Shown here: positions 17,631 through 27,866 of the stretch, piece after piece | Layout: the number at the start of each line of letters is the position of its first letter | How positions within the stretch are numbered: the first letter of the stretch is position 1 | Notes under the pieces: generated by a model | Databases searched by the model: none | What the model saw: only the letters and a program-made list of their open reading frames with translations | Told to the model about the DNA's origin: nothing | Translations under genes and position numbers: made by a program | Source: Myxococcales bacterium | Lineage (GTDB): Bacteria > Myxococcota_A > Polyangia > Haliangiales > Haliangiaceae | Reading direction: 5' to 3' | DNA length: 64,000 nt | NCBI GenBank assembly: GCA_016716835.1 | Contig: JADJUW010000001.1 | Location: 1,570,001 to 1,634,000 of the forward strand

Positions 17631-18107
17631 CTATGGCGCCGCGGGCGCCGTGCCGTCAGTCGGCTCTTTGACCTTGATCGCGATCTTAATTTCGTCGCGA
17701 TTGTTGGGGTCGCTCGCCATGCTGCGCAGGGTGTCCATGGCACCGGTAACCTGCCCCCAAGGGACGTTGTCATCCGCATCGACAAACACCACCTTGTCTC
17801 CCTTAAGGCCATCCAAGATCGGCCTCATGGTCGTCGCTAAATCGCCAAGCTTAAAGGTGCGCTCGCTATCGCCGTCGTTAAAAATGACCTCGGAGTTTTC
17901 CTTCACCAGCACGGTCAATTGCTTGTTGTTGGTGGCCAGGATCTCGTTGTCGTCGAGCTTGCGCGGCACCTGGACGGTGATGCGCTTCATCATGATTGGC
18001 ATGGTCACGAGAAAGATAATGAGGAGCACGAGCACGACGTCGACGAGCGGCGTCACATTAATCTCGGTGCGTATGCCGCCACTGCCTCCACCTGTGTTCA
18101 TGCCCAT
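17631..18107 (-). CDS. exbD: ExbD/TolR-type proton channel subunit (first copy)
   Basis: A 158-residue inner-membrane protein with a short Gly-rich N-terminus, one transmembrane helix with the essential aspartate (INVTPLVDVVLVLLIIFLVT) and a periplasmic domain ending in a Pro/Ala tail. With ExbB it forms the proton channel that energises TonB. It lies 23 bases after the second ExbD gene. The periplasmic helix VVFVDADDNVPWGQVTGAMD is typical of the ExbD/TolR fold. Confidence 0.93.
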   Translation of the reverse strand: MGMNTGGGSGGIRTEINVTPLVDVVLVLLIIFLVTMPIMMKRITVQVPRKLDDNEILATNNKQLTVLVKENSEVIFNDGDSERTFKLGDLATTMRPILDGLKGDKVVFVDADDNVPWGQVTGAMDTLRSMASDPNNRDEIKIAIKVKEPTDGTAPAAP

Positions 18108-18130
18108 GGGTATCTCCTTCTACGTGCTAG

Positions 18131-18604
18131 CTACTTGAGCTCTTCGGCGGTCGCGATATCAAACGACACGTTGGGCATGTCTTTGAGCGCAATGATGAGC
18201 GGATAGACTTGGTTATAGGGCAGCGAGCTGGAGGCCTTCACGAAGACCCGCCCCTTGCCCGCTTCGACCTGCGAGGTGTCCCAGGCGCGCTGGATGCGGT
18301 CGCGGAGGTCTTTTTCGACCGCCGGTGTCAGCTTTTTCGCCGCGCCCTTGTCGCTTAACATCTCTTTGTCAAACCAGATGTTGCCGTCGGCATCGAGCGC
18401 CACCACGGGCTGCTGCTGGTCTTTTTCTTGTGAGTGAAACTTGGTCTTGGGCAGGTCGGCAATGTCGCGGCCGCGGGCCATCATCGGCGCGATCACCATA
18501 AAGATGATGAGCAACACCAGCACCACGTCGACCAGCGGCGTGACGTTGATGTCGTTGCGAACCGCATCGACCTTTGGCTTTTTTGGCAGCCGACGCCCGG
18601 CCAT
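18131..18604 (-). CDS. exbD: ExbD/TolR-type proton channel subunit (second copy)
   Basis: A 157-residue ExbD with the same transmembrane signature (INVTPLVDVVLVLLIIFMVI) and a periplasmic domain that carries a larger insertion than the neighbouring copy (about residues 60-100). The ATG at 18604 is one base past the exbB stop; an in-frame ATG at 18640 would fall inside exbB. Two non-identical ExbD genes in tandem are frequent in Myxococcota and Bacteroidota TonB loci and suggest a heteromeric ExbD dimer. Confidence 0.92.
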   Translation of the reverse strand: MAGRRLPKKPKVDAVRNDINVTPLVDVVLVLLIIFMVIAPMMARGRDIADLPKTKFHSQEKDQQQPVVALDADGNIWFDKEMLSDKGAAKKLTPAVEKDLRDRIQRAWDTSQVEAGKGRVFVKASSSLPYNQVYPLIIALKDMPNVSFDIATAEELK

Positions 18605-18605
18605 G

Positions 18606-19289
18606 TTACGCCCGTCCTTCGAGCAGCACGAAGTCGACAAATTCCGACGAGACGTCGTTCATGTCAACCGCGATGCTTTCGACCTTGGTCGTATACAAGT
18701 TAAAGTAAATCGCCGCGATAATAGCGACGAGGAGACCCACGGCTGTCGATAGGAGCGCTTCGGCGATGGCCGGACCGACGGTGTCGATGGTGCCGCCGCC
18801 CTTGAGCAGACCGAAGGCGTTGATAATACCGAGCACGGTGCCGAACAATCCGACGAACGGCGTAATGGTGGCGACGGTGCCGAGACCGCCCAGGCCCTTG
18901 CGCAGGTTGAGGGTTTCGCGTTCCTTGATGCGGTCGAGGGTGCGGTTGAGCGCGTCGATGACGTCAAATTCGCCGACGTCGTTAGGGCCGTACTTGGCCT
19001 GCGCCGCTTGGCCCGACTTGACGGCCTTGAGCGCGCCTTCCATGACCCGCGCAATCGGGCTCTTGGTGTGCGCCTGCGCCTGTTGCAGCGCGGCGTCCAT
19101 GTTGCGGCTCGACAAGGCGGCGCGCAGGGCATGCACGTAGCCAACGTTCTCGGTCGTCGCTTTTTTGAAGGTCGCGTAGCGCTCAAAAATAATATAGAGC
19201 GCAAACAGCCCCATCACGATCATGAAGATGTTGGTGAGAATCACCGGCACACTCATGTGTTTGACTAGTTCGACGAGATTGAAATCCAT
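18606..19289 (-). CDS. exbB: ExbB/TolQ/MotA-type proton channel protein
   Basis: A 227-residue, three-helix inner-membrane protein. Helix 1 lies at residues ~15-35. The conserved channel helices are GGLGTVATITPFVGLFGTVLG and IAEALLSTAVGLLVAIIAAI. The intervening cytoplasmic part holds the usual Arg/Lys-rich segments. It supplies the proton-conducting pentamer that works with ExbD and TonB. It is downstream of tonB by 92 bases and directly abuts exbD, so translation is probably coupled. Confidence 0.95.
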   Translation of the reverse strand: MDFNLVELVKHMSVPVILTNIFMIVMGLFALYIIFERYATFKKATTENVGYVHALRAALSSRNMDAALQQAQAHTKSPIARVMEGALKAVKSGQAAQAKYGPNDVGEFDVIDALNRTLDRIKERETLNLRKGLGGLGTVATITPFVGLFGTVLGIINAFGLLKGGGTIDTVGPAIAEALLSTAVGLLVAIIAAIYFNLYTTKVESIAVDMNDVSSEFVDFVLLEGRA

Positions 19290-19381
19290 GGCTAACCTTT
19301 CAAGAAGTGGCTATATAAAATCTGGTAAAGAAAACTGCAAGTCCAATATGTTACGCGTTGCCGCCGCAAGGCCGCAGGGCC

Positions 19382-20131
19382 CTACTTTTGCATGTAAATA
19401 AACTGCACCACCGAGCACGTTGGCACGGCCTTGCCGTTGACCAAAAACGCCCGATACCGCCACTTTCGCACTTCGCCGAGGATTTTGCTGTCATAGGAGG
19501 CAAACCCGGTGCCGCCGCCAACTTTGGTTGCCGAAGAAACATTGCCGCTGGCATCGACGCAGACCTTGACGCTGGCGATTAGGCGGCTCTTGCCGGAGCG
19601 CGAAATCTCGAGCTTGGTCATGTCGTCGGGCTGAATTTGTTCGTTGCCCGAGATGCGGTTCGCCTTAAACGCGGTGGGGGGCACGGTTTGTTGGGTTGGC
19701 ACGGGCGGTGGTGCGACCGCCGCCACGCCGGTTCCGCCGACCACGCCGCCAACCACGCCACCGGCGACGCCGCCTTCAACGCCGCCCTCGACGCCATCGG
19801 CTTCGCCGGCATCTTCGGGGGTATCGAGCGATTTTTCCGGTTCGGCCTTCTTGAGCACCGGTTGCACCGGGGTTTCGACTTTGATTTTCTTGACCGTCGG
19901 GACCACTTCGGTTTTGGGCTTGGCGCCGCCCTTGGGTGGTGGCGGCGGCGGCGGATCGCTGGCCGGGATGGCGTCGACGTCGATGCCGCTGCGAGGCATT
20001 GGCAGCTTGGCAATCGACCACACCGAGCGGACCTGGACAATCGTCAGCGATAAAATCGCGATGATAATCCCTGGCACGACAAATTCTTTGCGGCGTTTGT
20101 AGGTTAGGCCTCGGTCGTAGTTTTCGAACAT
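19382..20131 (-). CDS. tonB: TonB-type energy transducer with Pro-rich and Gly-Val-repeat linker
   Basis: A 249-residue TonB-like protein. A transmembrane helix (FVVPGIIIAILSLTIVQV, residues ~17-36) is followed by a Pro-rich segment (PPPPPPPKGG), a Lys/Pro/Glu linker and a run of GGV units (EGGVEGGVAGGVVGGVVGG). The C-terminal ~90 residues carry the TonB fold (SRLIASVKVCVDASGNVSSA, EVRKWRYRAF). Two cysteines in the domain (KVCVD, PTCSV) could form a disulphide, as in many myxobacterial TonB-C proteins. It lies 12 bases downstream of the TPR lipoprotein. Confidence 0.9.
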   Translation of the reverse strand: MFENYDRGLTYKRRKEFVVPGIIIAILSLTIVQVRSVWSIAKLPMPRSGIDVDAIPASDPPPPPPPKGGAKPKTEVVPTVKKIKVETPVQPVLKKAEPEKSLDTPEDAGEADGVEGGVEGGVAGGVVGGVVGGTGVAAVAPPPVPTQQTVPPTAFKANRISGNEQIQPDDMTKLEISRSGKSRLIASVKVCVDASGNVSSATKVGGGTGFASYDSKILGEVRKWRYRAFLVNGKAVPTCSVVQFIYMQK

Positions 20132-20143
20132 GCGTTCCTCCAG

Positions 20144-21010
20144 TTAGGGCGTTGGCTTGGCAGCGGCGGCCGCTTCCGCCGCCTTGGCGGCTTTGGCTGC
20201 CTCACCAAATAGAACGCGCCAGCGCCCCATATAGATCTCTGACTCGGCGACGTCGATGGCCATGGCCCAGGAGGGGCCGTGGGAGGCGCCCCGGAAGGCG
20301 TACAAGTTGCCCAAGGTCCCGACAAGTTCGACATTTTTAGGCTCAATTTGGGTGCCGGCAATGAGGTAGCCCAGCGCCAGGTCGGCGTTGGCGATGCGCT
20401 CGTCGCCAACCACCTTGGCGATGTCCCGCAACCGCGCCTTGGCCATCCGACCTATCATTAGATAGGCGGACACCTTGCCATTATCGGGTGCAATGTCGGC
20501 CTCTTTGGCAAACCAGCCCACGGCCGCTTCATAGCGCCCGGCCTCGAAGTTAATCGCCCCCAGCTTGCTGAGGATTTCGCGGCTTTGCGGCGCGGCGGCG
20601 TGTTCTTTTTCCCAATAGGCAATCGCCTTGTCGTAGTCGCCAACGCCGGTCCACAGCTTGGTGATGATGGTGCGAATTTGGTTTTCGCTGGGGTGGCGGT
20701 CTAGGTAAAACTGCAGGTGTTTGGCGGCCTTATCGGCCATCGCCTTGTTTTCCGGCGTGGTGTCGCCGGGGCGAAACTGCTTGTAGCAAACCATGCCGAG
20801 GTTGAAATGCGCGATTTCCAGGTCGGGCGACGCCGCGATGGCCTGGTCGAGCAGCGCCTCGGCCTCTTTGTATTTTTGCTCATCGTGCAGCGTGGTGGCC
20901 TCTTTGACCTTGCTGCGCGCGGAGTATTCCTTACAGCCGCCTGCCGCTGGTGCCATAGCAAGCACCAACGCGACTGCCACTAGCGATTGCCATCGTACAT
21001 AAGCCGCCAT
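20144..21010 (-). CDS. TPR lipoprotein of the TonB operon
   Basis: About 288 residues. The start at 21010 gives a clean lipoprotein signal (WQSLVAVALVLAMAPAAGGC); in-frame ATGs at 21046 and 21076 only lengthen the N-terminus and none has a good ribosome binding site. After the lipobox come several tetratricopeptide repeats (EQKYKEAEALLDQAIAASPD, GDYDKAIAYWEKEHAAAPQS, GRYEAAVGWFAKEADIAPDN) and an Ala/Lys-rich tail. TPR proteins are often encoded beside TonB-ExbBD sets in this lineage and may tether the complex or its cargo. Periplasmic location is inferred from the signal. Confidence 0.8.
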   Translation of the reverse strand: MAAYVRWQSLVAVALVLAMAPAAGGCKEYSARSKVKEATTLHDEQKYKEAEALLDQAIAASPDLEIAHFNLGMVCYKQFRPGDTTPENKAMADKAAKHLQFYLDRHPSENQIRTIITKLWTGVGDYDKAIAYWEKEHAAAPQSREILSKLGAINFEAGRYEAAVGWFAKEADIAPDNGKVSAYLMIGRMAKARLRDIAKVVGDERIANADLALGYLIAGTQIEPKNVELVGTLGNLYAFRGASHGPSWAMAIDVAESEIYMGRWRVLFGEAAKAAKAAEAAAAAKPTP

Positions 21011-21164
21011 TGGGGGTCGGACTATAGGGAAAGGAGTGCGGTGCATCAACGACTTTCTGGTGTCTTTATGTAGCATTTATCGGCTTGCGACAAGCCAGTA
21101 TGCGCTAGCGCGCGCTAACACCATCGAGACCTGGGGCGACAAGGTGACACGGCGAATAGAGTGG

Positions 21165-21791
21165 CTACTTGGGGAGCCGCATCGGGATATGAATTAGATA
21201 TCGATCGAGATCGGCCTCGCCGGGCGCCGGCATGGTCGTGCCGACCGCGCCTCGGCGCATGCACTCGGTGAACGCGCCACGCGCCGAATCTGCAATGTCG
21301 CGGGTGGAAAACGAAACATCCGTGACCGTGAGCTGGCCGCTCGCCACTTGCACCACGAACGCGGGTTGCACCAGGGCATTGGAGCCGCGCGCCTCGCGGG
21401 GCAGCTCGCTTGTGCATTGCGCGAGCACGGGCAACATCGCCGTGCCGAGCGCAGCGCCGGTTGGCGTCGCGACGCCCTTGAGATCAAATTCGGTGCCCGG
21501 CGGGATCGGATCCGGGACATCGCGCACGCCATGCGTGGTGCGGTCTTGCACGATCGCGCCGCTCTTGGTGACGAGCACCGGCGGTGGCTCACCATCCTTA
21601 ATCGCGGTGGCGCCGGGGTCGAGGCGATCGGTGCCGGTTGCGCGTTGCGCGACGCCGGCGCTCGGCGACGTGCGCGACGACGACGGCCCATCGCCAGCGC
21701 GCGCGCGCAGCAGCCACCAAGCGATGATGGCGACGCCGGCGAGCGCGATGCCGATGATAAGCCGGCGCGCAACGTTTGAGCTATCTGCCAT
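21165..21791 (-). CDS. Membrane-anchored periplasmic protein, AgmX/PglI-C-terminal-like
   Basis: A 208-residue protein with an N-terminal signal-anchor (RRLIIGIALAGVAIIAWWLL, residues ~9-28), a low-complexity Ser/Thr/Pro segment, and a C-terminal domain with two spaced cysteines (LAQCTSE, FTECMRRG). That spacing weakly resembles the TonB-like C-terminal domains found in many myxobacterial adventurous-motility and secretion proteins (AgmX/PglI type). It is upstream of the TPR lipoprotein on the same strand, separated by ~150 bases, so membership in the TonB operon is uncertain. Divergent from the sigma-54 activator at 21856. Confidence 0.6.
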   Translation of the reverse strand: MADSSNVARRLIIGIALAGVAIIAWWLLRARAGDGPSSSRTSPSAGVAQRATGTDRLDPGATAIKDGEPPPVLVTKSGAIVQDRTTHGVRDVPDPIPPGTEFDLKGVATPTGAALGTAMLPVLAQCTSELPREARGSNALVQPAFVVQVASGQLTVTDVSFSTRDIADSARGAFTECMRRGAVGTTMPAPGEADLDRYLIHIPMRLPK

Positions 21792-21855
21792 GGCCCTACC
21801 CTACAAAGCGCGGGCGGGCGACGCAACGCGCGCGCGATGAGTTATCATTTATGGC

Positions 21856-23387
<1,532 letters not shown>

Positions 23388-23410
23388 GGCGCCGCGCGGC
23401 AGGTTTGCGC

Positions 23411-23940
23411 TTACGGGACGTATTTGGCGCGCGTCGTGCCCGAGCTCCAGCTCGTGCCGTAGTAAATGTATTCTGGCGCCGTCGCGTTGCGATTGTCGTC
23501 GCACAGCGCGACGACGACATACCAATTCTGGCTCGCCGGCGCCGTGTTGGGAATGTGGTCAAACGGCTTGGTGGTGGCAATGGCCGAAAACGTGCCCGGC
23601 CCCCGCCGCGCGTCATATAGGTGCAGGCGACATCGGTGATGCTCGGCGCGACCTTAAGCGGCGCCCAGCTGGTAACGCCAGCGGTCTGCCACGGGCCCTT
23701 GGTGCCGTTGAGGTTGGCCTGCGGCACGCCCATGGTATCGGCGGTGGTGAAATAGCGCCCCATCTCCACGGCATATTGTTCCTGCCGCGTGCGGATGTCG
23801 GTGAGAATCGCGTTGGTTTCGGCGTTCATCTTGGCCTTGTTTGAGGTGCCAGAGAACATCGGCACCGCGACCGCGGCGAGAATGCCGATCAAGACGACGA
23901 CGACGAGAAGTTCAACCAGGGTAAAACCCGCCTCGTTAGG
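23411..23940 (-). pseudogene. Type IV pilin-like (prepilin) gene with frameshift and disrupted leader
   Basis: The N-terminal pilin signature (GFTLVELLVVVVLIGILAAV) is coded leftwards from 23928, followed by AVPMFSGTSNKAKMNAETNA and a C-terminal part. At the C-run 23600-23604 the frame must shift by one missing base to read GPGTFSAIATTKPFDHIPNT and end at 23411 (AKYVP, stop). Upstream of the leader the codons are PNEAG with a TAA immediately before (23941-23943) and no start codon between, so the leader is also damaged or the start lies in another frame after a shift. It lies tail-to-tail with the PilR-like gene. It could be a minor pilin or pseudopilin of the same machine. Confidence 0.75.
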
Positions 23941-24147
23941 TTAGCGATGATGACGGGCCGCGAAGGGCTGACGCAACCTCCCTGATTGGAGCTGATGGCG
24001 AACATGTGGCATGGCTCTATGCTAGCTCAATTCCATGGCGCCATGCGCGGTCTTACAATGTAGAGGCCGTGGCGCGCTGGCGCGACGGGCGCGCGCGGTT
24101 CGCACCCACGCTGTCCTACATCCAGCCTCCATCGCGCGCCGCGCGAA

Positions 24148-24179
24148 GTGCCGTTTTTTGGCAGCGGTGCCGTTTTTTG
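24148..24179 (+). promoter_or_regulatory. Direct repeat upstream of pilA, candidate activator binding site
   Basis: The 13-mer GTGCCGTTTTTTG occurs twice, at 24148-24160 and 24167-24179, 19 bases apart. An inverted pair GGCAGC/GCTGCC (24160-24165 and 24179-24184) is superimposed. The repeats end about 75 bases before the sigma-54 core promoter, the distance at which NtrC-family activators such as PilR usually bind. Function is inferred from position only. Confidence 0.45.
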
Positions 24180-24255
24180 CTGCCAGTCGCGTCACTTAAA
24201 TAAGTCGGCGCGGCATTTGCGGGCCTCTCATCAGCCAGTTAGCCAATTTCTTGCC

Positions 24256-24270
24256 TGGCACGTAGGTTGC
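24256..24270 (+). promoter_or_regulatory. Sigma-54 (RpoN) -24/-12 promoter of pilA
   Basis: TGGCACG-N4-TTGC, with exactly ten bases between the invariant GG (24257-24258) and GC (24269-24270), matches the RpoN consensus almost perfectly. It lies about 60 bases upstream of the pilin ATG, giving a leader of roughly 45 bases. The PilR/NtrC-type activator gene is 1-2 kb upstream. Confidence 0.85.
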
Positions 24271-24328
24271 TTATACCCTTCACGTCGCCCAATTCGGGGA
24301 AGTAACAATCTAAAAGGGGAAATACAAA

Positions 24329-24926
24329 ATGCTTAGCAAACTAAACAAGAACAAAGAAGGTGGCTTTACGCTCATCGAACTCATGATCGTCGTCGCGATT
24401 ATCGGCATCTTGGCCGCCGTCGCTATTCCGGCGTTTATGGATTACATGCGCAAAGGCAAGTCGGCGGAATTTGAGCTCCAGCTCAACGCCATTGGCAAAG
24501 GCGCGAAGACCGGTTTTGTGACCGAGTCGGCGTACCCAGGGCTCGACACGGGCATTCAACCAGCGGGCCACGCCCTGCGGCCAACGCCAAAAACCAGTAT
24601 GCCGCTGGCGCTGGTGCTTGGAGCGTTGTTGCAGGCTCAGAGGCTGGCAGGCTCTGACTTTGTCATCACCGATGCCCACTACGGCCAGTACTGTACCAAC
24701 TGCCGACCGCCGCCGCGCTTCGCAGCATTCACCAACCGGCACCGTCCCAGCGTTTTCTGGCGGTACTGCGACTTCAGGAACTGCGGTCCTCAATGCTCGT
24801 TTTTTTCAAGCCGTTGCAACATACGATGTCGATTGTGATGCCGACCTTGGTTCGCTCCAGTTGATCGGAGCGTCAACCACTGGTTCGCCAACGGTCTCGC
24901 TGAACAAGGCCGCAGCGGGTGACTAA
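24329..24926 (+). pseudogene. pilA: Major type IV pilin (PilA-like), multiply frameshifted
   Basis: The N-terminus is a textbook prepilin: short basic leader, then G^FTLIELMIVVAIIGILAAVA, followed by AIPAFMDYMRKGKSAEFELQ and the typical GKGAKTGFVTESAYP. After about residue 80 the pilin continues in pieces in different frames: ANAKNQYAAGAGAWSVVAGS, then WQAL, then DFVITDAHYGQY, and finally NARFFQAVATYDVDCDADLG with a stop at 24926. At least three, probably four or five, small deletions are needed to join them. The cysteine in DVDCDAD fits a pilin disulphide. Driven by the sigma-54 promoter and closed by a strong terminator. If the sequence is right, no pilin can be made from it. Confidence 0.85.
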
Positions 24927-24957
24927 GTAGAACTACTCATAACGAATGAGCAATGCC

Positions 24958-24981
24958 AGCCGCCCCATGGGCGGCTTTTTT
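24958..24981 (+). terminator. Rho-independent terminator after pilA
   Basis: AGCCGCCC and GGGCGGCT form a perfect 8-bp GC stem with a CAT loop, followed at once by a run of T (24977-24981). It sits 32 bases past the pilin stop, as expected for an abundantly transcribed gene. Confidence 0.92.
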
Positions 24982-25051
24982 GCGTTCATTCGTTAGCAAA
25001 AAAATTGGGCTCTTAAAGATTTTGTTAGCGAGGGCGCGTAAAATCGCAGCC

Positions 25052-25974
25052 GTGGCTGTGAATAGGAATTTGTTACGCCGACGATGGAGCGCGGTGGCCA
25101 CATGTCTGGCTGCATTGCTCGGTGTCGGCACTGCGCAGGCGTTTCTCGGCGTGCGGCACGGGAAAAATCGGGCCAAGCCCAGCATTCCTGCGCCGGTCGC
25201 CGCCCAGCTCATGTCGCTCGGATACCGCGAAATGTGCGCCGATATTTTGTACACGCGCGGCCTCGCCCTCCTGGGCGGTCGCGGAGAGACCCTGGCCGAT
25301 GTCGCTGGCATGGCCGACGCCATCGTGGCGTGCGACCCATTGCATGTACCAGCGTTTGAATGGATGCCGGCGGCGGCGGAGTTCGCCGATGAGTTCGACG
25401 GATGGCGGGCGCGCCGCAAATCGCTTACAAGACTGCAATTGAGTTTCTCGAGCGCGGTATTGCCCGCATGCCCAATGAATGGCGCATCCTCCAGCAGGCT
25501 GGGCAGATTTACCTGGTAGATCTAAAGAGCGATAACCCCATTGAAGATCGCGCATGGAAAGAGCGCGGCGCCATGTTGCTCGAGCGCGCGGTGCGGCAGC
25601 CCGGGGCGCCCAAAAAGCTAGCCACTCTCGCCGCGCACATCCGTACTTCTATGGGCCAGCACGAGCGCGCGCGGGAGAACCTTCGCGAAATGCTGGCCCT
25701 GGCAACCACCAAAGAAGAGCGCGACAAGTTCGCTAAGCGCCTCGCCGACCTATCGGCGACCTCGGCCGATGCCTTGGCTTATGAATATGAGATCAATCAG
25801 GCACAGACCGAGCGGCAGTGGAAGGCGGCGTTGCCGCAGGTGCCTTTAGCAGACAGCCTGCTGCTGCGCGGCGCACCTGAGCCAACGCTCGACCCGGCGA
25901 GCCTTGCAACCGCGTCCGCGCACCAAGCTGCGATGCCGCCTTTGCCGCCGCTGTATTGGGAGGCCGCGCCATGA
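25052..25974 (+). pseudogene. TPR-type membrane-anchored protein, one frameshift
   Basis: The GTG at 25052 begins an anchor (LLRRRWSAVATCLAALLGVG) followed by a Sec-like region and TPR-type helices (MSLGYREMCADILYTRGLAL, MADAIVACDPLHVPAFEWMP). Near 25395-25410 the frame must drop back by one base to continue with IAYKTAIEFLERGIARMPNE, GAPKKLATLAAHIRTSMG and a Pro-rich end at 25974. One missing base restores a ~308-residue protein. Similar anchored TPR proteins with a LGYxxxxADxLYxRG start are common in Myxococcota and of unknown function. The stop overlaps the ATG of the next gene (ATGA), so the two form an operon. Confidence 0.7.
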
Positions 25975-26987
25975 GGGTACCTTCAGCCTATTCGCTAGTT
26001 GCCATGCTTTGCGCCAGCCTGAGCGCTGCCTGCAATCAGCCAGCGCCGGAAGCGCGCGCGCGCGGCGACATCCCAAACGCTGGCGCTGCAGCAAGTGCCC
26101 AGCGAAACCGACACCGCCGTTGCGGTTGTAAATGGGCAGCCCGTGCTCGCCTCGTGCGTCGCCGCGCAAACGTGGGCGGGCTCCGCCGCCGCGGCCTTGC
26201 AAGCGTGCATCGAGACCGAGTTGTTGGCGCAAGCGGCCATGCGCGAATACAACGCGCAGCCATCACCGGCAGGCGGCGACGTGCGCGCACCATCTGGGCC
26301 GCCGAGGCAGAGGCTGCCTTGCACGCAGCGCTGGCGGCCGCCGCGCAAGAACGTTTTTCAACGCTACGGTCAAGACGATTGCAGATCTGCCAGCAAAGGC
26401 CGTCGACCTGCATTTGAAAAATCCGGCGCCGCTTTGGCCAAGACGCCAACCATGGCCTCAAGCGCCCCGAATTCCGCCGCTATCGCTATCTGCGCATCAA
26501 GGTGAGTGGCGGCACCTCCGCCATGATCGAAGATGCCAAGGCCAAAGATGCGATGGCCCGAATTCATGCCGCTTTCGCCGGACGCGACGATGTCGTCGGC
26601 ATCGAGTTTAAGCAGCTCGTCGACAAAGCCGACCCCGCCTGGGGCGTCGCCGAAGCTCAGCTTGAAACCTACCGCGGTGAGCTAACCCAGCGTGGGCAAC
26701 TCGACCTCACCTTTGGCGACGTGCTGTTCACCATGAAAAAACCTGGCACGGTCTCCGCCCCTTTCCGCACCAAGTGGGGCTGGGACATCGTCTTGCTCGA
26801 TACCATCTGGCCCGAGGAAACCACGCCAAAATCGAAAATCCTCACCGACATCTTCCCCGAGCTCCAGCGCCAACACTTCGTCACCTGGGTCCGCAGCCTC
26901 GCCGCCGCCGCCGGCACCACCGTCACCATCCACGACGACGTCCTCGCCCGCACCTCCCACCTAGGGGTCACTCCATGGGCGAAATAA
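25971..26987 (+). pseudogene. PPIC-type (parvulin/SurA-like) lipoprotein, several frameshifts
   Basis: The first frame encodes a lipoprotein signal (YSLVAMLCASLSAAC). The protein then continues in other frames: SETDTAVAVVNGQPVLASCV, IETELLAQAAMREYN, an Ala-rich helix, then FNATVKTIADLPAKAVDLHL, RFGQDANHGLKRPEFRRYRY, and finally an uninterrupted parvulin-type end (LTFGDVLFTMKKPGTVSAPF, KWGWDIVLLDTIWPEET). At least four shifts are needed; one fits a missing T in the run 26354-26358. SurA/PrsA-type proteins assist folding of exported proteins at the membrane. Translationally coupled to the TPR gene. Confidence 0.75.
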
Positions 26988-27025
26988 CCAAACAATTTCA
27001 GATATTTACCATGGCCACTGCGTGA

Positions 27026-27718
27026 TCACAACGCTGTTGTCCCATCCGGCCGCTCAAACCGCTGGCGCTGCGAAGGTGCGCAACCCGCAACATAGGTGAG
27101 ATTTGAGACTGGCCGCTGCCACGCCTCGATATTGGGGATACTCAGCGCCTCAAGCGCGTAACGTTCAGCAACTTGGGCATAGCTCATCGCGCGTTCGTCA
27201 TCGCTGCGACCGAGCGCAACATACCAGGCCGATGGCGTCCAAATCTGCGGGCTGATCGCACCGGCATCCGCCCGGCCTTGATGGAGATGCAGGGTTGTAA
27301 ATGGATAGGCCGCACCGTGCCAGGTAACTAGTCCGGCTGCACGTGGGTTTGCGTCGATGTAGGCAGTGACACATGCAAGATAGCGCTCGGTATCGACTAG
27401 TTTGCAGAAATATCTTTGCTCGTACAGCTTGCCCGTGGCACCGCGCCGCATATTTCGAAAGTGGGCGTAACGCTGCGAAGCCAACTTGATGCATGCGGGC
27501 AGCGCGAGCTCCGTCGAGGGTGTCAACAGCAGGTGAACGTGATTGGTCAAGATCGAAAGCGCGTTGAGTGCGCATCCAGTTTTATCGAGCGCTTGATGCA
27601 AAAAACGCAAGAAGGTTTCGTAGTCCAGGCGGCTGGAAAACAGCCTACGGCGGTTATTTCCGCGGATGACGACGTGGTGAGGTAGGTGCGGAACGAACAT
27701 CCGCGGCTTTCTGGCCAT
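27026..27718 (-). mobile_element. REP-associated tyrosine transposase-like protein (Y1/IS200 superfamily)
   Basis: A 230-residue, apparently intact single-strand transposase of the RAYT type. The start (MARKPRMFVPHLPHHVVIRG, then NNRRRLF) is diagnostic. The HUH motif is in ILTNHVHLLLTP, and the catalytic tyrosine is likely in LACVTAYIDANPRAAGLV. RAYTs act on REP hairpins and are usually domesticated single-copy genes. I see no terminal inverted repeats or obvious REP hairpin pair around it, apart from a small ACAAC-GCT-GTTGT hairpin at 27028-27040 inside its own end. It sits between the PPIC gene and the DTW gene. Confidence 0.85.
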
Positions 27719-27866
27719 GCAATGTTATCGACGGAGGCGACGATTTGTTGCGCCCTGCGGCGACGCCTCGGTGATACGTCAGGCACGGGGACCAAGACGG
27801 CTCATTGACGGTGGTCGCCGTTGCGTCAGCAGGTGACTACGCAGCACATAGATTAACCATATGTAA

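Larger units (their letters stand above)
23941..24328 (+). other. Pilin intergenic region
   Basis: About 390 bases between the two divergent pilin genes. I find no gene in it. It holds a 13-base direct repeat near 24148-24179, a sigma-54 promoter at 24256-24270, and an AAGGGG ribosome binding site just before the pilA ATG at 24329. On the other strand it must also contain the damaged leader and promoter of the leftward pilin gene, which I could not locate. Confidence 0.5.

Noticed and set aside
21108..21119. TAGCGCGCGCTA palindrome upstream of the TonB operon
   Set aside because: Short and made of GC-rich dinucleotides that occur by chance in such DNA; position is not near an identifiable promoter.
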